From a virus, in IMG/VR virus record IMGVR_UViG_3300031746_002794, positions 1 to 25,347 of that record: a stretch of DNA of 25,347 nucleotides; one strand, written 5' to 3'. Below the pieces are notes generated by a model that had not been told where the DNA came from, made no database searches, and worked only from the letters and a program-made list of their open reading frames with translations. How positions within the stretch are numbered: the stretch's first letter is position 1; each line of letters starts with the position of its first letter. Shown one piece after another: positions 6,540 through 13,451 of the stretch. The translations under genes were made by a program, and so were the position numbers.

Positions 6540-6923
6540 ATGGCGAACTTTCAGTTTAACATAAAGAACGAGCTGCTCCTTTCCGACGGGATGCGCTTTG
6601 AGCAGCAATTTTGCAAGCAGGACGCGAACGCCAAGATGATTTTGGACGATACCTACGTGGCGGGCTCAGTCGTTGATCTTTCCCCCTACCTAGCCCAAAT
6701 TGCAGTTCCTCTGTGGCTTTACATGGTTGCCTCGGGAAACGGAGTGACATTGGACTTTGATGCTATCGGTGAATCAGCTCTTTATTACAAGACGCTCATC
6801 CTTCAAGTTTGTCCAATACTCAGCGGCGGACCCCAAGGTCCCATCCAACTTCAACTAAAACTCGCCGTCGCCTCCGGATCTGGGCCTCAGCGAATTCAGG
6901 TTTTCGCAGTCGGCTTCTGCTAA
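6540..6923 (+). CDS. Hypothetical protein, possible virion structural protein, 127 residues
   Basis: ATG 6540 follows a GAGGTGAG ribosome site. The protein is beta-rich and hydrophobic, with no charged clusters, a proline/glycine turn region (SGGPQGPIQLQL) and alternating strands at the C-terminus (QRIQVFAVGFC). Such composition is common in small phage capsid-decoration or fibre proteins, but no family is recognised. No transmembrane helix or signal peptide. The short gap to the next gene suggests the same operon. The structural role is inferred from composition and neighbours only. Confidence 0.7.
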   Translation: MANFQFNIKNELLLSDGMRFEQQFCKQDANAKMILDDTYVAGSVVDLSPYLAQIAVPLWLYMVASGNGVTLDFDAIGESALYYKTLILQVCPILSGGPQGPIQLQLKLAVASGSGPQRIQVFAVGFC

Positions 6924-6942
6924 AACTCGGCGAGGGCTACGG

Positions 6943-7224
6943 ATGCAGGGCTTCGAGAGAATAAATATTCTCTTAGAGTCGCTCCTCACCGAAGGTGAGC
7001 TGAACTGGAATTCCCTCAAATATCTGGCCAATCTGATGTCGCAGATTGGAAAAGACCTAAAGCAGTCCGTCATCGAGAAGAGCGCGAAAGACGTTCTTTG
7101 GCAGGCGGAAAAGATCGCCAGCTATTCAAACGACATCAAACAAATGCTGAAGAACGCCGTTCCGCCCGTTATTACTTCTCCACAGACGGTGGAGAAGAAG
7201 GCGGTTTCAAATGAGTTGCACTAG
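6943..7224 (+). CDS. Small helical protein with head-protein-like N-terminal leader, 93 residues
   Basis: An almost entirely helical protein. Its N-terminus (I7-N8-I9-L10-L11, then L15-T16-E17-G18) aligns in register with the N-termini of the genes at 7727, 10248 and 10994. L-T-E|G fits the cleavage pattern of T4 gp21 prohead protease, so it may be an internal head protein cut after E17. A middle segment (VLWQAEKI...NDIKQML, about residues 51-70) resembles part of the 10248 protein. The start codon follows CGAGGG. An 18-base palindrome (6956-6973) lies just inside the gene. It overlaps the next gene by 14 bases. Function otherwise unknown. Confidence 0.75.
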   Translation: MQGFERINILLESLLTEGELNWNSLKYLANLMSQIGKDLKQSVIEKSAKDVLWQAEKIASYSNDIKQMLKNAVPPVITSPQTVEKKAVSNELH

Positions 7225-7714
7225 GTGCTTTAGATCTTTTTTGAACGATTGCGGAGAAGAAATCCAAAAGGATTCCAAAGAGAATACCGAACGCGTAGAC
7301 CTGAGAAGATATATAGCGCTTGGCTGCGACTGCTGCGTGCCGCAGCCAACAACAATATGCGGTCAGGCGGAGATCGGCGGACGCCATATTTATATCGACT
7401 TCTCCGGGATCTCTGGACAGATAGTGGCGGATGCGGTCGAACAAATATTTTTGAACATTGTTAACGAATACGCAGCAACCACTTTTCAGTGTTTTTCTAG
7501 CGTTGGCGGAACGGATTATTACGATCCTTGTGAGAGACCTAGTTTTGTAAGCGAGTTTTACCATAACGGAAGAATTGATTACGGTATTCTGACGTACCTG
7601 TTTAACAAAGAATTTCGTATAGAGGCCGAACAGCTAGCGATACAGATAACGAACGACATTAATGTCGCACTCGCTAGCGCGGGATTGCAAGTGACTGCGT
7701 TGTACCGGTTTTAA
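7211..7714 (+). CDS. Hypothetical cysteine-rich protein, 167 residues
   Basis: ATG 7211 lies inside the end of the previous gene with an AAGAAGG ribosome site. The N-terminal 50 residues hold six cysteines (MSCTRC, C14, then ALGCDCC and TICGQ), which could bind metal or make disulphides. The following part is a mixed alpha/beta sequence with a helical C-terminus (QLAIQITNDINVALASAGLQV). No family recognised. The overlap with its neighbour suggests translational coupling and a shared role in the virion block. Confidence 0.7.
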   Translation: MSCTRCFRSFLNDCGEEIQKDSKENTERVDLRRYIALGCDCCVPQPTTICGQAEIGGRHIYIDFSGISGQIVADAVEQIFLNIVNEYAATTFQCFSSVGGTDYYDPCERPSFVSEFYHNGRIDYGILTYLFNKEFRIEAEQLAIQITNDINVALASAGLQVTALYRF

Positions 7715-7726
7715 AGGAGGCGGTGG

Positions 7727-8818
7727 GTGTTCGATACCAAAGAGGTGGACAGGCTCCTTTCTAAACTCTGCGGAAAGTCCGAACGAGTCGAACTCGTAAA
7801 GACTTCCGCTATGGATAAGCTGCGAACCGGATTTCTCGGTGAAAAATCAGCTAAAAATAATTTTAAGGAAAACGACATGGCGACCAGCAAGATGAACGAG
7901 ATCCTCGTGAACCTCCGCCACGCAATCGGCGAGGAAACCATTGCAGCCATGACCGGCCCCATCGCTACCCCGCTCGCGCAGAAGAAGATCGAGCGGACCT
8001 TCCCGAAGGACGAGGAAGAGGATCTGAAGGGGACAAAGCCGGTTGGCAGCCCCGCGCCTCAGGCGGGCGGCGATCCGCGCAACTACGGCAAGGAAGCCGT
8101 CAAGTCGGCTTATCCTCACGGAATCAAGACGGAAGAGAAGCTGGGTGGTGGCGGGGACGCGTTCAAGTCCGCGCCCAAGGCGGTCAGCACCGTGAAGGAC
8201 CCCGGTCTCGGGAAGAAGGAAGCCCCCGAGGGGAAGGCCGTCATGGGAAGCTCCCCGAAGCAGCAGGCAGGCGGCGATGCAAAGCACTACGGAGACGAGA
8301 AGGCAGCCCCCAAGGCCGACCTGAAGGATACTCAAGGCGGCGCTCCCAAGTCCACGAGCGAGGTAAAAACTCAGAAGCTTCCGTCGGTAGACGTGAAGGG
8401 CAAGAGCATCGTGGGAGCCCCGAAGGAAGCCAAGGTTGATTCCAAGGTCAAGGCATACGACGATGAAAAGAAGGTGAAGGATCTTGGCAAGGGCGGAAAG
8501 CTAGCCGAGGACGATCTGCCCCTTGGAGCACCAAAGACCGCCCCAGTGCAGACAGCGGCGATGGCGACGACCGGGGCTCCTGCGGCTACTGCGCTTCCTC
8601 CCGCTGAGCCAAATCCGGAAGAGGTGAAGTACCGCGAGATCCACATCAGCGATGAGCTGATTCCTGAGGTTGCCGCTAAGGTGAGGGAACTCGTTCAGGG
8701 CGTTCTTCCTGACGCGGTTCCTTCCGTGGTCCTGAAGTTCCAAGCCAATATGCTGGCCGCAGAGGCTGGAAGGGCGGCTCTGGAAGCGGCGGGCGTGAAG
8801 GTTACGGAGATCGACTAA
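7727..8818 (+). CDS. Protein with head-leader N-terminus, long disordered linker and compact C-terminal domain, 363 residues
   Basis: GTG 7727 has an excellent ribosome site AAAGGAGG (7713-7720). The N-terminus (V7-D8-R9-L10-L11-S12-K13-L14) is in register with the shared leader. Residues about 95-285 are a low-complexity Lys/Pro/Ala/Gly linker containing two related units around QAGGD-x-x-x-YG (near 110 and 185). The last 80 residues form a compact alpha/beta domain (from KYREIHISDELIPEV). An in-frame ATG at 7877 (M51) with AAGGA (7865-7869) could start a shorter form whose own N-terminus (MNEILVNL) again resembles the leader. The linker is visibly richer in GC than its neighbours. Likely virion-associated; no named family. 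Confidence 0.75.
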   Translation: MFDTKEVDRLLSKLCGKSERVELVKTSAMDKLRTGFLGEKSAKNNFKENDMATSKMNEILVNLRHAIGEETIAAMTGPIATPLAQKKIERTFPKDEEEDLKGTKPVGSPAPQAGGDPRNYGKEAVKSAYPHGIKTEEKLGGGGDAFKSAPKAVSTVKDPGLGKKEAPEGKAVMGSSPKQQAGGDAKHYGDEKAAPKADLKDTQGGAPKSTSEVKTQKLPSVDVKGKSIVGAPKEAKVDSKVKAYDDEKKVKDLGKGGKLAEDDLPLGAPKTAPVQTAAMATTGAPAATALPPAEPNPEEVKYREIHISDELIPEVAAKVRELVQGVLPDAVPSVVLKFQANMLAAEAGRAALEAAGVKVTEID

Positions 8819-8838
8819 TTCTGAATCAGGAGAATTAG
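8815..8838 (+). promoter_or_regulatory. Intercistronic hairpin overlapping stop and ribosome site
   Basis: CTAATTCT (8815-8822) is the exact complement of AGAATTAG (8831-8838), with an eight-base loop. The stem includes the stop of the upstream gene, and the ribosome site CAGGAG (8827-8832) lies in the loop and stem just before ATG 8841. It may couple the two genes. Confidence 0.5.
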
Positions 8839-8840
8839 AG

Positions 8841-10208
8841 ATGTCTATTTCTTTACAAGGACATCCTTTTCCAAAGGATACCGAGCCCTCGGATGTTCCT
8901 AAAGAACAGGCTGAAAAGATAAAGGCAGTAGAAACTACAGGTTTTAAATTTGTAGGCTGGAAAACTGAAGATTCTCCTGATGAAGACGATCAGTATTATC
9001 ATGGCATCGCAATTCTTCGGAAGGGAAGCAATACGTTCATGGCCGTATTTCCAGACGGGGATTCAGGCCTAGTTCGTGACGAGCACGCCATGGAATCCGG
9101 CGAGAATTCGGAAAAGATTGCCTACGATGTTGACGAGGCGGTTGCCGCTCCGCCCGATGAAAAGAAGGTGGACGGCCTTGGGATGATCGCCTTTGTCGGC
9201 CCGAAGAACAAGGCGAAGGCTAAGCAGACAAAGAACTACGGGCATATCACTTCAGCGGAAGACTATATCGACGCACTCAAAAAGATCGGAATCGAGGCGA
9301 AGCCAACGGATTGGGTGGTATACTTTCCCGAATCACGAGCACGCTTAGGGGGCGGGAAAATGAAGAGCATTGACGAAATGCTGGCGAAACTTTCAGTAGA
9401 GGAAGTAGATCCAGTTTTTTCAAAGGTTGGCGGGATAGCCAGTCCGTCGGCTTTTGACAAAAATATTTCAACAAATGAACAACGAGAAATAGTTAAGATG
9501 TATAAAAGGAAAGGTTTTACTCCAGTGGCAAAGGTTGATCGCAACGCAGAACACGGGGTAGGCGTTGGTCTTGTTCCGGGGCCAAAGAGCAATTGGCCGA
9601 TCCCTATCGGTGACGGAGATGTTGTAATTGTTTATCCAGACGGACACGTAATAGAATACTACAGTGACGGAAACGTAAACGAGATTCCAGCCGATAGCAT
9701 TGACGAAATGCTGGCGAAGCTTCAGAAAGAGACGGGGGACGCGCCGGAAGACGAAGACAAGTATGATGTTGCAGACTTGTTGTATGATGACAATTCCAGA
9801 AAAATTTTTGATGATAGCGTAGACCGCCACAATGTTGACGATTTTGATTATGACATTACGTCTGTTCAAGGCCCGGAAAAGGATGTCGGGATAACGCATT
9901 CTTATATTGAGGAAGTGGCGTTTGCTGAAGTAAAGTTCCATGTCGATTTGTCCGACTTTCAAGAAAGAACGGTTAGACCCATTGAAGTCAACGACATACT
10001 GGCTATCTTGGATAAATGGTCTGAGGAAAAATGGCCTGTCGTTTTCCGGGGGCGCATCAAAGCGCATGACAATCAAGATGACGTGATTGCCGATGCGATG
10101 GTTGTAATGGAATTGAACTCCAAGAATACAACTGTGAAAAAGAGAGCGGCTGAAGGAGCCGTTTTCGATATTCGTGTTTACGAAAAACGTCCAGAAATCG
10201 ATCAATAA
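8841..10208 (+). CDS. Modular protein with repeated domain and two internal leader motifs, 455 residues
   Basis: The protein is built from repeats. A roughly 55-residue unit (E-x-I-x-K-x-x-G-F...HGI...DG) occurs near residues 22-76 and 213-283, and again in the next gene. The leader motif SIDEMLAKL occurs at about 176-184 and 286-294, encoded by nearly identical DNA. An in-frame ATG at 9360 (M174) has AGGGGG seven bases ahead, so a shorter 282-residue product starting with the leader is plausible. The C-terminal third is acidic, then beta-rich. It may be a fusion of ancestral separate genes. Function unknown; neighbours suggest a head or virion protein. Confidence 0.75.
   Translation: MSISLQGHPFPKDTEPSDVPKEQAEKIKAVETTGFKFVGWKTEDSPDEDDQYYHGIAILRKGSNTFMAVFPDGDSGLVRDEHAMESGENSEKIAYDVDEAVAAPPDEKKVDGLGMIAFVGPKNKAKAKQTKNYGHITSAEDYIDALKKIGIEAKPTDWVVYFPESRARLGGGKMKSIDEMLAKLSVEEVDPVFSKVGGIASPSAFDKNISTNEQREIVKMYKRKGFTPVAKVDRNAEHGVGVGLVPGPKSNWPIPIGDGDVVIVYPDGHVIEYYSDGNVNEIPADSIDEMLAKLQKETGDAPEDEDKYDVADLLYDDNSRKIFDDSVDRHNVDDFDYDITSVQGPEKDVGITHSYIEEVAFAEVKFHVDLSDFQERTVRPIEVNDILAILDKWSEEKWPVVFRGRIKAHDNQDDVIADAMVVMELNSKNTTVKKRAAEGAVFDIRVYEKRPEIDQ
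9369..9388 (+). repeat. Leader-coding direct repeat, copy 1
   Basis: The 20 bases starting ATTGACGAAATG encode IDEMLA and are identical at 9699-9718 and 10266-10285. Copies 2 and 3 remain identical for 27 bases (9699-9725 and 10266-10292). Identity at the DNA level points to recent duplication or gene conversion. Confidence 0.8.
9699..9725 (+). repeat. Leader-coding direct repeat, copy 2
   Basis: Identical over 27 bases to 10266-10292 and over its first 20 to 9369-9388. It encodes IDEMLAKLQ inside the 8841-10208 gene. Confidence 0.8.
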
Positions 10209-10217
10209 CGGATAACC

Positions 10218-10230
10218 GGAACTTAGTTCC
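10218..10230 (+). repeat. GGAACTKAGTTCC stem-loop, copy 2
   Basis: GGAAC-TTA-GTTCC, nine bases after the stop at 10208; the stem gains one C-G pair (10217/10231). The ribosome site of the next gene follows at 10235-10239. No T-run. Confidence 0.7.
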
Positions 10231-10247
10231 GCTCAGGAGACAGGGAA

Positions 10248-10994
10248 ATGGGGCCTCTCAAGAATATTGACGAAATGCTGGCGAAGCTTCAGGAAGCCGA
10301 TTGGGGAAAATCTTTGAAATTTGTTTCGGATCAACTCGCTCTGCGCAGTAAAGACCTTGCTGATATTGCTGACAAGGTTATCTGGCAGGGAGATAATATG
10401 GACGGGCGTTCGGCTCGTCAAGCACGCGATATACAACAGAGTATTGACGAGTTGGCTACGAGATTAAGAAAGGAACTTGCAGGTTTTTCCGAGTCAAAGC
10501 TTCAAGATGCGACGGACTATGGCCCATACGAGGCAACTGACGCTCAGCTAAAAGCAGAAAAAGAAATTGAGAAGCAGGGTTTCCGGTTTTCGAATTGGAT
10601 TCCAGCTCAAGATCCTGACGATGGAGATCACGGTATAATGGTTATGTCCAAACGAGGCATAACACGTTTTGGGAAAGAATATAGAGAAATTGATCTGGAT
10701 GGAAGTGTAAACGAGAACATTACATCTAAAGAAGAAGTAGACGAAGCTAAAATTTCCATGCCACAAGTTATTGACCAGATTACACGTAGCTTGGACGAGT
10801 TAGCACAAGCTGAAGACCCGCACTCTTCTGTGGACGCCCTTAGAGATATCATTTCCGCCGTAGCGGGTGGCCTACTCAAGCTCGGCGAAAAGAAATCCGC
10901 CGCCGCGCTTTCCAAGATTGCCATGGAAATTCAGCCTTCCGAGGAACCCGCAGTTGCAACGTCCAAGGAATCGACCAGTTTCACCAATATATAA
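10248..10994 (+). CDS. Candidate internal head protein with leader and repeated domain, 248 residues
   Basis: ATG 10248 follows AGGAG (10235-10239). The N-terminus I7-D8-E9-M10-L11-A12-K13-L14-Q15-E16-A17 is the clearest copy of the shared leader, and L-Q-E|A matches the T4 gp21 protease pattern, predicting cleavage after E16. Residues about 20-75 are helical and resemble the 6943 protein (VIWQGDN...DIQQSIDEL). Residues 98-157 are a copy of the repeated domain of the 8841 protein. The C-terminus is helical, ending in a short Ser/Thr tail. The stop overlaps the next start (TAATG), indicating coupling. No named family. Confidence 0.8.
   Translation: MGPLKNIDEMLAKLQEADWGKSLKFVSDQLALRSKDLADIADKVIWQGDNMDGRSARQARDIQQSIDELATRLRKELAGFSESKLQDATDYGPYEATDAQLKAEKEIEKQGFRFSNWIPAQDPDDGDHGIMVMSKRGITRFGKEYREIDLDGSVNENITSKEEVDEAKISMPQVIDQITRSLDELAQAEDPHSSVDALRDIISAVAGGLLKLGEKKSAAALSKIAMEIQPSEEPAVATSKESTSFTNI
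10266..10292 (+). repeat. Leader-coding direct repeat, copy 3
   Basis: It lies at the start of the 10248 gene and is identical over 27 bases to 9699-9725. Here the encoded leader is truly N-terminal. Confidence 0.8.
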
Positions 10995-11365
10995 TGGAAG
11001 ATTTCGGGAAAATTGACGAATTATTGAATCTCGCGGAGGACGGAGAGGGAACCCCGCGTTGGGCACAAGTGTCAAATCAGGCGCGAAATCTTATTACTTT
11101 TGCTCGAACTGTTCGGGATCAGACGTCGAAGGATAAGGATATCAAGGAGTTCAAGAAGTACGCGTTTGACATGCTGAAACAAGGAACTCAGATGTTGATG
11201 AGCCTTGGGTATAGGACGTTTGCAAGGAAGCTGGACGTTCAGATAGCCAAGTACGAAGCGATGCCTGAGCCGAAGGTTTCGCCAGAGGAAGAACCGGAAG
11301 AGGAGCCGGGAGCGAAGCCCGTCGAGAAGCCGGGAACCGCGCCGGAAGAGGAGCCCAAGACGTGA
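10994..11365 (+). CDS. Small helical protein with leader and acidic tail, 123 residues
   Basis: The ATG overlaps the previous stop (TAATG) and has no ribosome site of its own, so translation is probably coupled. The N-terminus I7-D8-E9-L10-L11-N12-L13-A14-E15 aligns with the shared leader; L-A-E is a possible protease site after E15. The middle is helical and basic (DIKEFKKYAFDMLKQG). The last 30 residues are Glu/Pro-rich (PEEEPEEEPG), probably disordered. This build of leader, basic helical body and acidic tail would fit a small internal head protein. It ends in a GTGA overlap with the next gene. Confidence 0.8.
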   Translation: MEDFGKIDELLNLAEDGEGTPRWAQVSNQARNLITFARTVRDQTSKDKDIKEFKKYAFDMLKQGTQMLMSLGYRTFARKLDVQIAKYEAMPEPKVSPEEEPEEEPGAKPVEKPGTAPEEEPKT

Positions 11366-12408
11366 TTAAGCTTGACGAAAATGCTTTTAAACCGGGAATG
11401 CTATCCGCTCTTCAGCCGCTGCACGCGAATCTGAAGAGAGGCGATATTGACTTTGAAGACGGAAAACGTGCTCTTATTCACCTTATTCGGACGTATGCGG
11501 CTGTTCCAAAGATTGGGGAAGAGCTGGTTGTCCAAGTAGATCGTCACGCAAAAGACGAAGCTGCGCTGATTAGAAGCATTGAGACTCTTCTACTTATAAT
11601 GGGTGGGACTCCGCAGGCGCAGGCTCTTTCCGCAGTCGCCGAAACATCAGAAGAGGACCCAGACATGGACAAGGACATGCAGGAACTCAAGTCGGGGTCC
11701 AAGTACATGGGAATCTGTCCAATCTGCAAAAAGCCCATTACTGGAAAAACAGATACCAAGGAAGCCGATAAAATTGAATACTGGCACGGTAAGAAGGCTC
11801 ACGCCGAATGCGTAGCCGCCGAGAAAGAGACGGCGGGCAAGGAGAAGGAACCAGAGCCCGCAGCGGTGACCGAGACAATGAGCTACGAGAGCATGGACGC
11901 CGCTCTCCAGAAGCTTGAGGCCGAAGAGGAAGCAACCGACCAGCAAGAGTCAGGTGAGAGCTTTTCTCGTCAGCATTATAACGTCGTTGCCAATCTTCTA
12001 AAAACCGCCAACGACAAGGACGAGATCGCAGCAGGACTTGCGGACCTCTTTGCAAGTGATAATCCGAGATTTGACCGCGAGCGTTTCTTTAAGGCAGCGG
12101 GGATTAGCCTTGCGGAAGAAGAGGAGACCGAAAAGAGTACCGCGCAGGATTTGCACGACAGAATGGTGGCGAAGGCAAAGGACCAATTTAAGTCGTCCGA
12201 GTTTGAAGGGCTCGACTTTGATATAGAGGCGGCTATCTACTGGCTAGCTTCGGATTATCATGGCGGGCAGTCATCGCCGCTTTATAGTATTTTGTCTACT
12301 TCAGAGTTTAAGCCGGGGCCGTCGCATTCTTCCGTCGATGACGAAGGCGAAATAGCGAAGGAAATTTATGATATGCTAGCGAAAGAGTTTGCCCGCGAAA
12401 TCAAGTAA
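11362..12408 (+). CDS. Protein with zinc-ribbon-like motif and NPRFDRERF segment, 348 residues
   Basis: The GTG start overlaps the previous stop (GTGA) and has GAGGAG about ten bases ahead. Residues 1-95 are helical. A CPICKKPI...HGKKAHAEC segment (about 118-151) has the C-x2-C and H-x3-H-x2-C spacing of a treble-clef or LIM-like zinc site. A leader-like stretch starting at the in-frame Met 173 (SMDAALQKLEAEE) follows a Glu/Pro/Ala linker. Next comes HYNVVANLLK...DNPRFDRERFFKAAG, a segment I recall from many small phage proteins without known function. The C-terminus is helical and acidic. Probably modular; role unknown. Confidence 0.75.
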   Translation: MIKLDENAFKPGMLSALQPLHANLKRGDIDFEDGKRALIHLIRTYAAVPKIGEELVVQVDRHAKDEAALIRSIETLLLIMGGTPQAQALSAVAETSEEDPDMDKDMQELKSGSKYMGICPICKKPITGKTDTKEADKIEYWHGKKAHAECVAAEKETAGKEKEPEPAAVTETMSYESMDAALQKLEAEEEATDQQESGESFSRQHYNVVANLLKTANDKDEIAAGLADLFASDNPRFDRERFFKAAGISLAEEEETEKSTAQDLHDRMVAKAKDQFKSSEFEGLDFDIEAAIYWLASDYHGGQSSPLYSILSTSEFKPGPSHSSVDDEGEIAKEIYDMLAKEFAREIK

Positions 12409-12411
12409 AAG

Positions 12412-12435
12412 TTCTTAAGACGACACGCTTAAGAA
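12412..12435 (+). promoter_or_regulatory. Intercistronic hairpin
   Basis: TTCTTAAG (12412-12419) and CTTAAGAA (12428-12435) form a perfect eight-pair stem with an eight-base loop between two genes. The geometry equals that of the hairpin at 8815-8838. A GAGAGGAAAG ribosome site follows before ATG 12452. There is no T-run, so RNA processing or stabilisation is likelier than termination. Confidence 0.55.
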
Positions 12436-12451
12436 TAGAGAGGAAAGAAAA

Positions 12452-13396
12452 ATGCCAATAGATCAGGGCAAGCTGAGCCAAAGCCTTGAAAAGGCTGCTA
12501 AGGCTTTTGTTGGCAAAGAGGGAGTCGGTTCGTATGAGGATGAAGTTATTATCAGCCTTAATAAATTGGCCACACCAATACACATAGAATACAGGCCCAA
12601 TGACGACGAATTTTACATCTGGTTTGAATATGAGACCTCCTTTCAAGCGGGTGGCGAAGACATCCCACCATCTAGCGAGGATTTTGAGTCGGTTAGCGAC
12701 TCGCGTTCCATGGAGTTAGCTGAGAAGGCGCTAGAGGATGAACTGAGAGATGAACTAAAATCAGTACTAGACAGCTTCTTCATTCCGCAGTATGATTACG
12801 ATGTTCACTTCTCCAAGTTCGGAACCGTAGAGATAGAAGTTTACCCAAAGGGAAAGTACGATAAGAAAGAAGATTCGTGGCCTGCGGACATGTCGCGCCC
12901 GACAAAAATCGTTTCGGCAGGAAACAAGATGGAAGGTGACAGGAAACATCTGCCAGAGCCGCCGAGACACCGATCTCCCATGCCTCCTCGGACTGGAGGC
13001 CCCATGGGGAAGCGTACCGATTACAAACCAGCTGAAAGACAAAGAGTCAAAAAAGACATCGAGAGGGAGTTAGATTACAGAGAAGCCGCCGAGACAGCTC
13101 TCGCAACAGATATAAAGGAAATCGCCAAGAAGGAAGTTCTCGTGCACACTCCGACGGGGGATGTCCAGTTTGATGTTTGGGATGATATTATTGATCCAAG
13201 CGCGGACAGCGTCGAAGTCCGGAATTACGTTGATCTTAAGACGGGTACAACTCGTTCAAGCCTGAAGTACCCGATGTCTAAACTACAGAAATTCTTGGAT
13301 GCTGGAGACGTAGAAATAATCGGTAGCCAGAGAGCACGTAGCTTGGCCGAGCAGATCGAATTGCTAACGCGTGCGCTTTCAAGGTTCTGTTCATAA
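12452..13396 (+). CDS. Hypothetical protein, 314 residues
   Basis: ATG 12452 has a GAGAGGAAAG ribosome site. The N-terminal 150 residues are acidic alpha/beta, with an amphipathic first helix (KLSQSLEKAAKAF) and aromatic strands (DEFYIWFEYE). A Pro/Arg-rich linker follows (about 165-190), then a charged helix (RQRVKKDIERELDYREAAE) and a C-terminal domain containing VLVHTPTGDVQFDVWDD. No family recognised and no shared leader at the N-terminus. It is the last gene before a terminator that separates the virion block from the packaging genes. Confidence 0.75.
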   Translation: MPIDQGKLSQSLEKAAKAFVGKEGVGSYEDEVIISLNKLATPIHIEYRPNDDEFYIWFEYETSFQAGGEDIPPSSEDFESVSDSRSMELAEKALEDELRDELKSVLDSFFIPQYDYDVHFSKFGTVEIEVYPKGKYDKKEDSWPADMSRPTKIVSAGNKMEGDRKHLPEPPRHRSPMPPRTGGPMGKRTDYKPAERQRVKKDIERELDYREAAETALATDIKEIAKKEVLVHTPTGDVQFDVWDDIIDPSADSVEVRNYVDLKTGTTRSSLKYPMSKLQKFLDAGDVEIIGSQRARSLAEQIELLTRALSRFCS

Positions 13397-13397
13397 C

Positions 13398-13423
13398 AAA
13401 GCGGAACTGAGTTCCGCTTTTTT
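13398..13423 (+). terminator. Intrinsic terminator built on the GGAACTGAGTTCC stem-loop (copy 3)
   Basis: AAAGCGGAAC (13398-13407), TGA loop and GTTCCGCTTT (13411-13420) form a ten-pair stem ending in six consecutive T (13418-13423). The core GGAACTGAGTTCC (13403-13415) is the third copy of the recurring stem-loop, six bases after the stop at 13396. Confidence 0.85.
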
Positions 13424-13451
13424 ATTCTCCTTTTCTGTGCTGAATAAACAT

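Noticed and set aside
7847-8335. A 162-codon minus-strand open frame
   Set aside because: It is a by-product of the GC-rich low-complexity linker of the plus-strand gene; no start signals.
9468-10205. A 245-codon open frame on the minus strand
   Set aside because: It lies wholly antisense to the repeated-domain protein, has no ribosome site or promoter and an unlikely hydrophobic/basic composition. The plus-strand frame has repeats and neighbours that support it.
13371-13451. Longer start for the TerS candidate
   Set aside because: It would place the start inside the previous gene and translate across the terminator at 13398-13423.
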